Source: DIGJ01 sp031553075
GTDB lineage: Bacteria; Bacillota; Clostridia; Lachnospirales; Lachnospiraceae
DNA: 11,305 nucleotides
Assembly: GCA_031553075.1 (NCBI GenBank)
Contig: JAVBLX010000036.1
Location: 1 to 11,305, forward strand
Reading direction: 5' to 3'
Positions within the stretch are counted from its first letter, which is position 1, and every line of letters begins with the position of its first letter. The translations under genes and the position numbers were made by a program. Positions 1 to 6,801 of the stretch are shown piece after piece. Under the pieces are notes generated by a model that saw only the letters and a program-made list of their open reading frames with translations, was not told where the DNA came from and did no database searches.

Positions 1-110
1 AACGGCTCGCATGCGAAAGATTTCTGGCATTCGTAGGAGTGCCGAAAGAACTTAGACAAAGAATAAAAATCATTCTTTTAAAAATTTGCGTTACCCCCAC
101 AAAAAGCTAT
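1..110 (+). ncRNA. Candidate structured RNA, second copy, 3' part only
   Basis: This plus-strand stretch is about 92% identical to the 3' half of the minus-strand candidate RNA at 164-361. It includes the run before the A/T-rich hairpin and the final ACCCCCACAAAAA block. Its 5' half would lie left of the window. Six of the seven differences fall in one short segment (29-41). In this copy that segment can form a 7-bp hairpin, GGCA...TGCC, with a GTAG loop. The two copies face each other tail to tail with about 50 bp between them. The assignment depends wholly on the other copy being a real RNA. Confidence 0.4.
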
Positions 111-272
111 TGTTTGAGCATCAATGAGTACAACATTCCAATGTACTAAAATGCGAGTTATAGTTTTTGTGGGGGTGCCCTTAGCAAATTTTTAAAAGAA
201 TGATTTTTATTCTTTGTCTTAGTTCTTTCGGTGCTTCTACGCTAGCCAGAAATCTTTCGCATGCGAGCCGTT
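1..272. repeat. Large imperfect inverted repeat (~110-bp arms)
   Basis: Base 1 pairs with base 272 and the register holds without a gap to 89/184. I count seven mismatches in those 89 pairs (29-31, 37, 40, 41, 53), about 92% identity, and none from 54 to 89. A 4-base offset then leads into a second matched block, 93-105 with 164-176, followed by a short CTAT/ATAG pair. The ~50-bp centre holds a small interrupted hairpin around 128-146. The left arm may continue beyond the window start. No transposase or clear target duplication is visible. I interpret the arms as two tail-to-tail copies of one RNA gene rather than as a transposon. Confidence 0.9.
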
Positions 273-361
273 TTCCAAGGAAGCCGTTCCGGGGAGGTAC
301 TCATCCACCCGCTCTTTCGGCGTTCGAAGTCTATATCTCAGGAGCGTCCCCTCACCCCCTA
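164..361 (-). ncRNA. Candidate structured RNA, ~200 nt, complete copy
   Basis: Read on the minus strand, this stretch has nested pairing that coding sequence would not explain. A 7-bp closing stem joins CACCCCC (plus 353-359) to GGGGGTG (plus 171-177). One base inside it, a continuous 10-nt strand (plus 342-351) pairs in two blocks, with 291-295 (GGGGA) and with 310-314 (CGCTC). This leaves a 14-nt interior segment (296-309) and an apical hairpin (314-329). A GGAA/TTCC hairpin follows at 279-290 and an AAAGAAT/ATTCTTT hairpin lies near the 3' end. The 3' half is duplicated in inverted orientation at 1-105. It lies directly after the LacI stop and could be read from there or from a weak internal promoter. 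I cannot assign it to a named RNA family. Confidence 0.5.
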
Positions 362-371
362 AACACAAAGT

Positions 372-1364
372 TTATAAACATACCCCTGTGGAATTTCTTT
401 CAATGAATCTTGCCCGAAGCAAAATTTTGCTTATAGAAACATCCGTCATCAATCCATCCAGTAACAACACTGCACTTTTGCCAAGATTAGCCCTGTCCTG
501 GCGAATGGTTGTCAATGCTGGGGTCAGTTTTTCGGCTATCGGAAGGTCATCAAATCCAATTACGCTAATATCTTGCGGAACCCGAAGCCCTCTCTTTTCC
601 ACTTCTCCAATAACCCCAATCGCAATCAGATCACTGGCACACATAATCGCAGTTGCTCCATGATCCAAAAAGGTCCCTACATGATATTTAGCACAGTCTG
701 GAACATAATATCCATATTCCATTAAATTTTCATCTGCCTGAATCCCAAATTCTCCAAGACTTTGGATGAAAGCCATCTGCCTTTGCTGAGATACCATGGA
801 GTTTTTGGAACCATTTAAAAAGGCTATCTTTTTGTGTCCCAATTCTACCAAATGTCTTACTCCTGCATCGATGCCTTCAAAGCTATCTGTTCCTACATAG
901 CCAATGTGGGTATTTCCACTGATATAGTTGTCCAACAATACGGTGGGGACATTGGTAGTGTGTAGCTGCTTAATCCAATCCTCGTGTAAAGTAAAACCAA
1001 CTAGAAAGGCTCCGCTGAAGCCGTTTTTTAACATGTAGGTATCAAAGTTTTCTTCCATCTGAAGGTTTAAGTTACTGGGAATAACGGTTACTTCCCAATG
1101 CTTTCTAGCGGCGGCTTTCTGGAAGCCGGTTATAATATCGTAGCCAAATTGATCTATGTTTTCATAATCCATATTTTCAATAAAAATACAGACTTTTTTG
1201 TTGTCCATTTTGCGCATTCGTTTGGTAGTGTATCCTAATTCTACTGCGGCATCCAGCACCATCTGTCGGGTCTCTTCACTGATGTCACTGGCTCCGTTAA
1301 GACCCTTGGATACGGTACTTACTGCAATCCCCAAGCGCTCGGCAATATCTTTTATGGTTGCCAT
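372..1364 (-). CDS. LacI/GalR-family transcriptional repressor
   Basis: This is a 330-aa DNA-binding regulator that should respond to a sugar or related small ligand. Residues 2-21 form the LacI-type helix-turn-helix (ATIKDIAERLGIAVSTVSK) with the hinge segment after it (LNGASDISEETR). The remaining ~270 residues are the periplasmic-binding-protein-like ligand domain, with family signatures such as VPTVLLDN, HLVELGHKKIAFL, AIMCASDLIAIGV and DISVIGFDD. Length is normal for the family. I chose the start at 1364 because AAAGGAG lies just upstream and the helix-turn-helix begins at once; an in-frame ATG at 1424 lies in the promoter -35 box. It has its own promoter and is separated from the flagellar genes by a terminator. 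The ligand and target genes cannot be read from the sequence. Confidence 0.93.
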   Translation of the reverse strand: MATIKDIAERLGIAVSTVSKGLNGASDISEETRQMVLDAAVELGYTTKRMRKMDNKKVCIFIENMDYENIDQFGYDIITGFQKAAARKHWEVTVIPSNLNLQMEENFDTYMLKNGFSGAFLVGFTLHEDWIKQLHTTNVPTVLLDNYISGNTHIGYVGTDSFEGIDAGVRHLVELGHKKIAFLNGSKNSMVSQQRQMAFIQSLGEFGIQADENLMEYGYYVPDCAKYHVGTFLDHGATAIMCASDLIAIGVIGEVEKRGLRVPQDISVIGFDDLPIAEKLTPALTTIRQDRANLGKSAVLLLDGLMTDVSISKILLRARFIERNSTGVCL

Positions 1365-1395
1365 CGTTTTCTCCTTTACTTTTGCTGATGTGTTC

Positions 1396-1424
1396 AGTAT
1401 ACTCCTTTCATTTTTTGTTTTCAA
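1396..1424 (-). promoter_or_regulatory. Sigma-70-type promoter of the LacI-family gene
   Basis: On the minus strand TTGAAA (1419-1424) and TATACT (1396-1401) are separated by exactly 17 bp, close to consensus. Transcription would start near 1389, giving a ~25-nt leader that includes the AAAGGAG binding site for the start at 1364. No clear LacI-type palindromic operator overlaps it. Confidence 0.75.
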
Positions 1425-1430
1425 TAAGGT

Positions 1431-1476
1431 ATCCAGAAAAAGGGTGTAAAGCTGGATTGCACCTTTGCTTTACACC
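1431..1476 (-). terminator. Intrinsic terminator of the flagellar operon
   Basis: A perfect 10-bp inverted repeat, GGTGTAAAGC (1443-1452) and GCTTTACACC (1467-1476), with a 14-nt loop. On the minus strand it is followed at once by CTTTTT, the usual form of a rho-independent terminator. It lies after the FliS gene and before the LacI promoter, so it separates the two transcription units. The stop codon of the possible small gene at 1470-1598 is inside the stem. Confidence 0.75.
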
Positions 1477-1598
1477 TCTTTATCACTTATTTTTCTTTCT
1501 CTGATCCTCAATCTATCAAGCTTTTTTTCAAATCCGACTCTCATCTGCTCGCTTAAGCGGGTATACAAATCAAGAGGGTGAGAACATATTTCTTTCAA
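1470..1598 (-). CDS. Possible small protein (42 aa) after fliS
   Basis: An open frame from a TTG at 1598 to TAA at 1470-1472 would encode a 42-residue, strongly basic peptide. Its middle, LSEQMRVGFEKKLDRLRIRE, looks like an amphipathic helix. It occupies most of the gap between FliS and the operon terminator, which would otherwise be an unusually long 3' tail. The start is weak: TTG, with an AAGGAAG about 12 bases upstream. That same site is better spaced for a GTG in another frame (1603), which yields only an 11-residue peptide. It could be a real accessory flagellar peptide, the remains of a longer gene with a frameshift, or chance. I do not recognise a family. Confidence 0.35.
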   Translation of the reverse strand: MKEICSHPLDLYTRLSEQMRVGFEKKLDRLRIRERKISDKEV

Positions 1599-1663
1599 CC
1601 GTCACTTATACTTCCTTCCGTCAGAGTCAAAAGGACATCTACAATTGGACTTTGTTGAGGAGA

Positions 1664-2143
1664 TTATGCCCGGAACCCTCTTCTGCTGTCATCACTGCCA
1701 ACAAAGGATTCATTTAATGCATACCTTCCATATGTAAGACCAGCATATACTTTTTGGGTATTCTGCATAACGGCTTGGGATGAATCCTGGGTGGAAACGC
1801 CCTCAAAGCCGGCCTTCAATCCTTCCATAATGGATATGATTACCGGGAAATGCTCCGTTTGTTTTTGATACTGACTTTCTACAATAAGGCCGTTGGCATA
1901 GATGTAAAGACTCATAAGTTGCCGGGATATCATATATTGATAATCCAGCGAACCCATCAGTTCATTCAGCATTTTCTGACTGCGCTTTAAGTCTTTTTCA
2001 TATTCGTAAAAATTCTCATTCTTTAAATTGTCATTTGCAGAATGGATACTGTCTATAATGATTTCATAGGAGATAACCACCAGTTCACTTCGATTTGCCT
2101 GGGAAACTCTTATGCTATAATCTCTCAATCTTCTTGCTTCCAT
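1664..2143 (-). CDS. fliS: Flagellar export chaperone FliS
   Basis: 159 aa. FliS binds the disordered C-terminus of flagellin in the cytosol, keeps it from polymerising early and delivers it to the flagellar type III export gate. The recognisable part is the N-terminal helical segment with SQANRSELVVISYEIIIDSI, matching the family's pattern of a short motif followed by a helix of the ELVVMxYE type. The predicted fold is an all-helical bundle. It is somewhat longer than typical FliS (about 120-135 aa), with a polar C-terminal tail ending in SRRGFRA. The start is supported by AGGAG five bases upstream of the ATG. It lies 65 bp after the flagellin stop on the same strand, the expected partner order. 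Confidence 0.85.
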   Translation of the reverse strand: MEARRLRDYSIRVSQANRSELVVISYEIIIDSIHSANDNLKNENFYEYEKDLKRSQKMLNELMGSLDYQYMISRQLMSLYIYANGLIVESQYQKQTEHFPVIISIMEGLKAGFEGVSTQDSSQAVMQNTQKVYAGLTYGRYALNESFVGSDDSRRGFRA

Positions 2144-2206
2144 ATAAACTCCTATCTACAAGCATTACTTTTATAACGCTCTAGTCGTAGTACTGGTTTT
2201 TCACTA

Positions 2207-2222
2207 CTTTATTGCAATAAAG
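2207..2222. repeat. 16-bp perfect palindrome at the flagellin stop codon
   Basis: CTTTATTGCAATAAAG is a perfect palindrome covering the last flagellin codons and the stop. It has no loop and no U-tract suited to termination. It may be a chance product of the conserved C-terminal LLQ codons plus TAA. Confidence 0.4.
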
Positions 2223-3600
2223 ATAATATCTTCTGCGGGCTTTCATTTGCCTGTGCCAGCATAGAAACGCCAGCCTGTGCCAATACATTTTTCTGTGTGT
2301 AGGTGGTCATTTCTGCTGCCATATCTACGTCTTCAATTCGAGATAATGCTTCTGTTAAATTTTCAGAAGCAACATCAAGACTGGCAATGGAGTGCTCTAA
2401 TCGATTTTGGTAAGCTCCCAACTTGGCACGTATTCCTGACACCGTATTGATTGCGGTATCTAAGAGGCTGATTCCTTCCGCCGCTTTATCTGCATTTCGT
2501 ACATTTAAAAATTCAAGTCCCAGCGTTTTTGCTGAAACCTCCGGAATGCTGACGGAAATAGTCTGGCCTTCGTTTGCTCCGATTTGGAGAATCATTGGTC
2601 CGGCTTCCAAAACAGTAATCTTTGCTTTTTCCGGGTCTAAAGTTCCATTGCTATCTTTATCTTCGAGTTTTAAATCATTTGCTATCTCTACCTTCATCTC
2701 GAATCCACCTACATCGGAAATGGTAGCAAAATTTCCATCTACCACTGCTGTAGCTGTATTAGCAAAATTCGCACCCAGAGTTATTTCTGCATCCTTTCCA
2801 CGGGCTTTTGTGACCGTGATACCCAATGCATCTGCCAACTCTTCATTGTCACAATTAAATTCCAAGCTTTGTTTCATTCCCTTTTCTTTTGACGAAATCT
2901 GAAAATCATCTCCATCAATATTCATTTCTGCACCAACGGATTCACAAAGTGTTCTAATCTTACTAATAATTGCAGAACGACCATCCTCTTCCGAAATGGA
3001 AACACTCTCTCCATTAATTGTAATGGTACCCTCTAAATCGGCCCCACTTATGTCAAATGTTCCACTTAACACGGCAGATGTGCCAAGGGCAGACACTGAC
3101 AATTCATACTCCTTTGATTCCACACTGTCCGACAAGGCATATAAAGATATTTTGGTATTATTGGAATAAGTTTTCCGATTAACATCTCCATTTAAAAGGG
3201 TTTTGGTATTGAATTCGGTATCGGTTGAAATCCGATTGATTTCTTCCATCAGCATGGTGATTTCTTCCTGAATGGCTTCTCGGTCTTGCGCTGTGTTTGT
3301 TCCGTTAACTGCTTGAACTGACAGTTCTCTGGCTCTTTGAAGCATGCTTTCCACTTCAGTTAGGGCACCTTCTGCCGTCTGAATAACGGAAATTCCATCC
3401 GAAGCATTTCGGGATGCCTGCTCCAATCCGGCAATCTGGGTTTTCATTTTCTGTGAAATGGCCATACCAGCTGCATCATCTGCCGCATGGTTAATTCGAT
3501 AACCAGAGGATAACCGCTCTAAGCTTTTTTCTACACCTTTGTTGGTAGCTTTTAAGTGTCCATTTGCCACCATGGCTGCTATATTATGATTTATTTTCAT
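2209..3600 (-). CDS. hag: Flagellin
   Basis: 463 aa, the filament subunit. Residues 1-~140 form the conserved N-terminal D0/D1 coiled-coil domain (MKINHNIAAM..., LERLSSGYRINHAADDAAG, ARELSVQAVNGT). Residues ~370-463 form the conserved C-terminal partner (LGAYQNRLEHSI, IEDVDMAAEMTTYT, ANESPQKILSLLQ). Between them is a ~230-residue surface-exposed variable region with a flagellin IN-type stretch (GTITINGESVSISEEDG), two cysteines (219 and 250) and an EF-hand-like loop, DKDSNGTLD, at 314-322. No signal peptide is present, as expected for type III export. It is preceded by the large FliK-like protein and followed by FliS. No convincing own promoter is visible in the 119-bp gap, so it is probably transcribed from the sigma-28-type promoter near 6765-6792. 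Confidence 0.97.
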   Translation of the reverse strand: MKINHNIAAMVANGHLKATNKGVEKSLERLSSGYRINHAADDAAGMAISQKMKTQIAGLEQASRNASDGISVIQTAEGALTEVESMLQRARELSVQAVNGTNTAQDREAIQEEITMLMEEINRISTDTEFNTKTLLNGDVNRKTYSNNTKISLYALSDSVESKEYELSVSALGTSAVLSGTFDISGADLEGTITINGESVSISEEDGRSAIISKIRTLCESVGAEMNIDGDDFQISSKEKGMKQSLEFNCDNEELADALGITVTKARGKDAEITLGANFANTATAVVDGNFATISDVGGFEMKVEIANDLKLEDKDSNGTLDPEKAKITVLEAGPMILQIGANEGQTISVSIPEVSAKTLGLEFLNVRNADKAAEGISLLDTAINTVSGIRAKLGAYQNRLEHSIASLDVASENLTEALSRIEDVDMAAEMTTYTQKNVLAQAGVSMLAQANESPQKILSLLQ

Positions 3601-3602
3601 AT

Positions 3603-3627
3603 GTCACACCTATCTGCGCGTTGTGAC
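3603..3627 (-). promoter_or_regulatory. Possible hairpin over the flagellin ribosome binding site
   Basis: On the minus strand GTCACA (3622-3627) can pair with TGTGAC (3603-3608), which ends just before the flagellin ATG region. The AGG of the ribosome binding site sits in the loop and next to the stem. The stem is only 6 bp, so regulation is a suggestion. No clear CsrA-type site (ANGGA) is seen. Confidence 0.3.
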
Positions 3628-3661
3628 GCGTCTTCAACTTTTATTAAATCTTTCGTCTTGG

Positions 3662-3693
3662 CTTCCTCCGCTTGACATTAAAACCAGAGGAAG
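3662..3693 (-). repeat. Inverted repeat between the FliK-like gene and flagellin
   Basis: CTTCCTC (3662-3668) and GAGGAAG (3687-3693) form a 7-bp stem with an 18-nt loop. No U-tract follows on the minus strand, so this is not an intrinsic terminator. It could act in processing or stability of the flagellin mRNA if the two genes share a transcript. Confidence 0.4.
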
Positions 3694-3719
3694 TTGGATG
3701 TTTATTCAGCTTTGCCGGC

Positions 3720-6677
3720 CTACTCGTGCCTCATGGCAGCACCTATGGTTTTGACCATAGTCTTAGCCACTTGGTAAAGAAGAGGAGTTCCTACTTCGCC
3801 CGACGGCTCTTTGCCTTGTTTCTGGAAATTTTGAAGGGCTTTTTTATCCATTCCGACGGTGAATTGGGCTACGTTTAACCCAAGACCAGATAGCATGCCT
3901 TTTAGCTGCTCCTTGCAGCCCTTCATTGTGTCCAGACCATCCTTGGTGTCACATAAGATAAATCCATTTATCGTTCGATCTCTTACGGCCAGCTCCCCTT
4001 CAATCCGTCCCATGGATTCGGAGTTTATGCTCATCTGTACCCGGCCGGTATCCCCGGCTCCCTGTAATACCGTAAGACTCATATTGGTGATTTCTTCTCC
4101 CATATCAACGGGAATTTCGTAGTGTTCCTGTCGACTCAGACGTTTTGCCAGTTCAATTCCGCCCGAAATCTTCCGGAAGGAATCTACCTTTGCCTGGGTT
4201 ACCGGTTGATCTCCATATTCCATTCGATAGAGAAGTACGTTTACTCTGGAATCAATTCGGCGATAAAGCGTCTGCATCGTCTGAGCATCCGTCATGGATT
4301 CAGAAATGCTTTCAATCAACTGGTTATATTCATTATCGGCATATTCTTCAATTTCCTTAAATATACTTTTAGTTCCCACATAATATTCTTTTGCGGCTTC
4401 AATGAATTTCAGTGAAGTAGCTAAGTGGTGGGTATTGAGAAAAGCTTCTGCCGCCTGAGAGGATCCGGCAACACCTCGGATTTTCTCTGCCATTTGAGTG
4501 GCATACTGCCGATCACTCTCTGGGTCTTCTGTAACTTCCTGGAGTTGATCTTCCATGCTTTCCAGAGTCATATTCATCAAGTTATTGACATCCTTGTCCT
4601 TATTTATCTGCTGCATTTTACCTGGTGTAATGCTGTCCATAACACGTCCTAATACCTGGCTTTGGTAAACAACATAACCGGAATCTCTCTCCAGGGTAAT
4701 ATGTCCTTCTCCATCGGCGGGATTGTTGATTCCTCCAAAAGAATCGTCTACACCGATGTCAATGGTCGGCACCGCTGCTGTCTTTGCAGCCGTAGAAAGA
4801 TTTTTAAGCGTCAGCTCAACTCCATTGTTCATGACTGCGCCAATGGCTGCACCGTTGGTCTTCTCAACATCATTTAATAGCCGGTAGATACCAATATAAT
4901 CGTTCCGCTCTTCCGGTGTAATAGAGGCACTTCTTTCCAGTTTCCATAGGAATTTACTAAACTTTTCCTGATCCGTTACGCCAATTTCCTGTTTGATTTC
5001 TTTTACCTTTTGAGTCAACTCTTCAATTGGCAGTTCCAGTGGGTTGATATTCCGTTTTAGAAGCTCCACAGTAACGGCTGGGTGGAGTTCTTTTACCAGA
5101 ACATTGACCTGGGAATCATACTCCTTAATGGACTGAATGGATTCTGGTGTAATCGGCATCCGGTTGTATGCCAGGATACGAGCTGCTCGTTCATTGGCAA
5201 CGGTTGTTTCTACATTCATGTTGGTTAAAATCTCCGGAATGTTCCGGAATGCCTTGTTAATGCTGTCTCCCAAATCCTGCCTTGGCTTGGTCATGACAGA
5301 TTCATAAACTTCACCTGCGCGCTCCAGAGTTCGTCTCATATTGGTAGCGGCTTCATGGAGCTTATCAACGGTATGCATTTCTACCTGGTCCAGAGTGGAA
5401 CCCAGTACGTAGCTTGGAGCTTCGCTTAACTCCTGCATTTTAACCGTTGTTTCTTTTAACAGCTGGGTGGAATAATCGGTAGGAATTTCTCCTGATTCCC
5501 GGATAATTCCCCGATAATAGTCATTTTCAATTTCTTTCAGACCTTCTACCACCCTCTGGAGATTGGTAGTGTCAATTTTAATTCCCATTCTATAAAGCTT
5601 TGCACCGGATTCAATCGTAAGCTTAAGCCGAATTTCCTCCAGCTGACGCTTGGCTGTGACCTCGTCCAGGCTGTGAAATTTGGAGGCATCGTATTTATAA
5701 ATTTCTTCAATGGCTTTTTCTACCCGTTTTTGCGGTCCTTCATCCAGATTGGCTGCCTCTGGCGAATAGCCTTTCCGCATGGATTCTGCCATTTTATCTA
5801 ATACATAATCTTCGTTAGCATTTTCCTTAATGTCGGTAAGACCATTATAGGATTCTATGCTTTCCGCTGTAATGGGCAAATGATTGGCATAAAGCCATTT
5901 GGCTTTTTCAAGGTTTTCCGGGGTATTGGGAAGTCCTGCTTTTTCAAGGGTCGCACCAACCATTTCTTTTATGGCATCCCAGCCCGCTTCATTGACCGCT
6001 CCAGCCTGAAAGCCGGAATATTTGCTGTGATAAATGTTCTCAACGGTAGGCGGCAGCTCCTGATCAATCATATAAGCCATACTGCCTTCTGTCATAGAGG
6101 CAGCGGCAGCGGTCATTCCCATGGCATTAAACAGCTTCATCACATTGTCTTCGGTAACCGGGAGACCGGCTTCCATCAGCTTAACTGCCAGTTTTTTTGC
6201 AATTGGGTCAGAGATTTTATTGGCGATGGAAATTTTTTCAATGGTTTCTTGCATTTCCTGTTTTTTTTCAACGGATATATCCACATATTCCTGCTTAAAA
6301 TCCCGGTTTTCCTTCATTCTCTGCAAGGCTCTTTCCAGTCGCTCCGCATTAAATGAATCCAGAGAGACCCCTTCCTTTTCCAGGTTCTGATAATCATCCT
6401 CGGTCATTTTATTGGAAGCGGAGGATAGAGTCGCATCCTGAGGTTTTGGAAAGTTTTCCAGTAGCTTCTCCTCATCCGGTCTTTCGAAGGCATCTGAATA
6501 AGTCCCTGGGTCTGCATTGGGCAAACCAGCGGACATAATCGCTGCCTCCGACTTTACTTTTTCTATATGTAAGCTCTTGTTAAATAAGCCTTTATCCACA
6601 CCATCCATTGATTTTGACTTGCCAATTAATCCGCCCTGATTTTGGCCTTCTTTTGGATTTATATTTTCAATATTCAT
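3720..6677 (-). CDS. Large flagellar protein with LPxTxEN repeats and FliK-like C-terminus (DUF6240-like)
   Basis: 985 aa, soluble and strongly charged, mostly helical, with no signal peptide or membrane span. It carries scattered copies of one motif: GLPVTEDNV (~170), ELPPTVENI (~208), GLPNTPENL (~247), HLPITAESI (~265), RMPITPESI (~506) and a weaker QPVTQAKV (~822). Near the C-terminus (~875-930) the stretch SMGRIEGELAVRDRTIN, followed by LKGMLSGLGLNVAQFTV, resembles the C-terminal domain of the hook-length control protein FliK. I associate this architecture with DUF6240-type proteins of Lachnospiraceae flagellar clusters; that name is from memory. The start at 6677 has AGGAG eight bases upstream. 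An ATG 13 codons earlier lies inside a leader inverted repeat and is less likely. A sigma-28-type promoter precedes it and flagellin follows, so it probably acts late in flagellum assembly. A hook-length or filament-related role is inference. Confidence 0.8.
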   Translation of the reverse strand: MNIENINPKEGQNQGGLIGKSKSMDGVDKGLFNKSLHIEKVKSEAAIMSAGLPNADPGTYSDAFERPDEEKLLENFPKPQDATLSSASNKMTEDDYQNLEKEGVSLDSFNAERLERALQRMKENRDFKQEYVDISVEKKQEMQETIEKISIANKISDPIAKKLAVKLMEAGLPVTEDNVMKLFNAMGMTAAAASMTEGSMAYMIDQELPPTVENIYHSKYSGFQAGAVNEAGWDAIKEMVGATLEKAGLPNTPENLEKAKWLYANHLPITAESIESYNGLTDIKENANEDYVLDKMAESMRKGYSPEAANLDEGPQKRVEKAIEEIYKYDASKFHSLDEVTAKRQLEEIRLKLTIESGAKLYRMGIKIDTTNLQRVVEGLKEIENDYYRGIIRESGEIPTDYSTQLLKETTVKMQELSEAPSYVLGSTLDQVEMHTVDKLHEAATNMRRTLERAGEVYESVMTKPRQDLGDSINKAFRNIPEILTNMNVETTVANERAARILAYNRMPITPESIQSIKEYDSQVNVLVKELHPAVTVELLKRNINPLELPIEELTQKVKEIKQEIGVTDQEKFSKFLWKLERSASITPEERNDYIGIYRLLNDVEKTNGAAIGAVMNNGVELTLKNLSTAAKTAAVPTIDIGVDDSFGGINNPADGEGHITLERDSGYVVYQSQVLGRVMDSITPGKMQQINKDKDVNNLMNMTLESMEDQLQEVTEDPESDRQYATQMAEKIRGVAGSSQAAEAFLNTHHLATSLKFIEAAKEYYVGTKSIFKEIEEYADNEYNQLIESISESMTDAQTMQTLYRRIDSRVNVLLYRMEYGDQPVTQAKVDSFRKISGGIELAKRLSRQEHYEIPVDMGEEITNMSLTVLQGAGDTGRVQMSINSESMGRIEGELAVRDRTINGFILCDTKDGLDTMKGCKEQLKGMLSGLGLNVAQFTVGMDKKALQNFQKQGKEPSGEVGTPLLYQVAKTMVKTIGAAMRHE
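3743..3760. repeat. 7-bp perfect hairpin near the 3' end of the FliK-like gene
   Basis: CTATGGT and ACCATAG with a 4-nt loop, inside the last ~15 codons. No U-tract follows. It may be an mRNA structure at the gene end or chance. Confidence 0.4.
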
Positions 6678-6714
6678 AAAAAGAACTCCTGTCTTTATGC
6701 CCTGATTTGTATAC

Positions 6715-6742
6715 ACACTTGAAGTATCGTGAGAACAAGTGT
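6715..6742 (-). repeat. 7-bp inverted repeat in the 5' leader of the flagellar operon
   Basis: ACACTTG (6715-6721) and CAAGTGT (6736-6742) with a 14-nt loop. It lies between the proposed sigma-28-type promoter and the start codon at 6677, so it would be transcribed as leader hairpin. It also covers the beginning of the longer alternative reading frame, which argues for the shorter start. Confidence 0.4.
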
Positions 6743-6764
6743 CAAAAGTTTTTGTCTATCTTTT

Positions 6765-6792
6765 ATTTCGGCATATTGGCAGGAATTCTTTA
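6765..6792 (-). promoter_or_regulatory. Sigma-28 (FliA/SigD)-type flagellar promoter
   Basis: On the minus strand TAAAG (TAAA at 6789-6792) is followed after 16 bp by GCCGAAAT (6765-6772). The known SigD/FliA pattern is TAAA, about 15 bp, GCCGATAT, so the -10 element differs by one base. It lies within 10-40 bp of the dtd stop codon and about 90 bp before the FliK-like gene. It would drive FliK-like protein, flagellin and FliS as a late flagellar transcript. Confidence 0.65.
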
Positions 6793-6801
6793 GAAGATTT
6801 C

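Noticed and set aside
1..272. Transposable element (MITE) explanation for the inverted repeat
   Set aside because: The arms carry matching internal hairpins and continue into a longer paired structure (to 359) on one side; no target duplication or transposase is visible. Not excluded, but the RNA reading explains more.
200..406. 68-aa plus-strand open frame at left edge
   Set aside because: It lies over the candidate structured RNA and the 3' end of the LacI gene, has no ribosome binding site and a low-complexity composition without family features.
2423..2902. 159-aa open frame on the plus strand opposite flagellin
   Set aside because: It is antisense to a certain flagellin gene, has no ribosome binding site, and its composition is that of a shadow frame.
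5880..6356. 158-aa open frame on the plus strand opposite the FliK-like gene
   Set aside because: Rich in Phe/His/Gly as expected from the complement of a Lys/Glu-rich gene; no start signal or recognisable domain.
6657..6674. 18-bp match between the start of the FliK-like gene and the 15-bp tandem repeat before the serine hydrolase (AATATTGAAAATATAAAT)
   Set aside because: AT-rich low-complexity sequence that also encodes N-I-E-N-I-N; chance is enough, and nothing around the two sites is shared.
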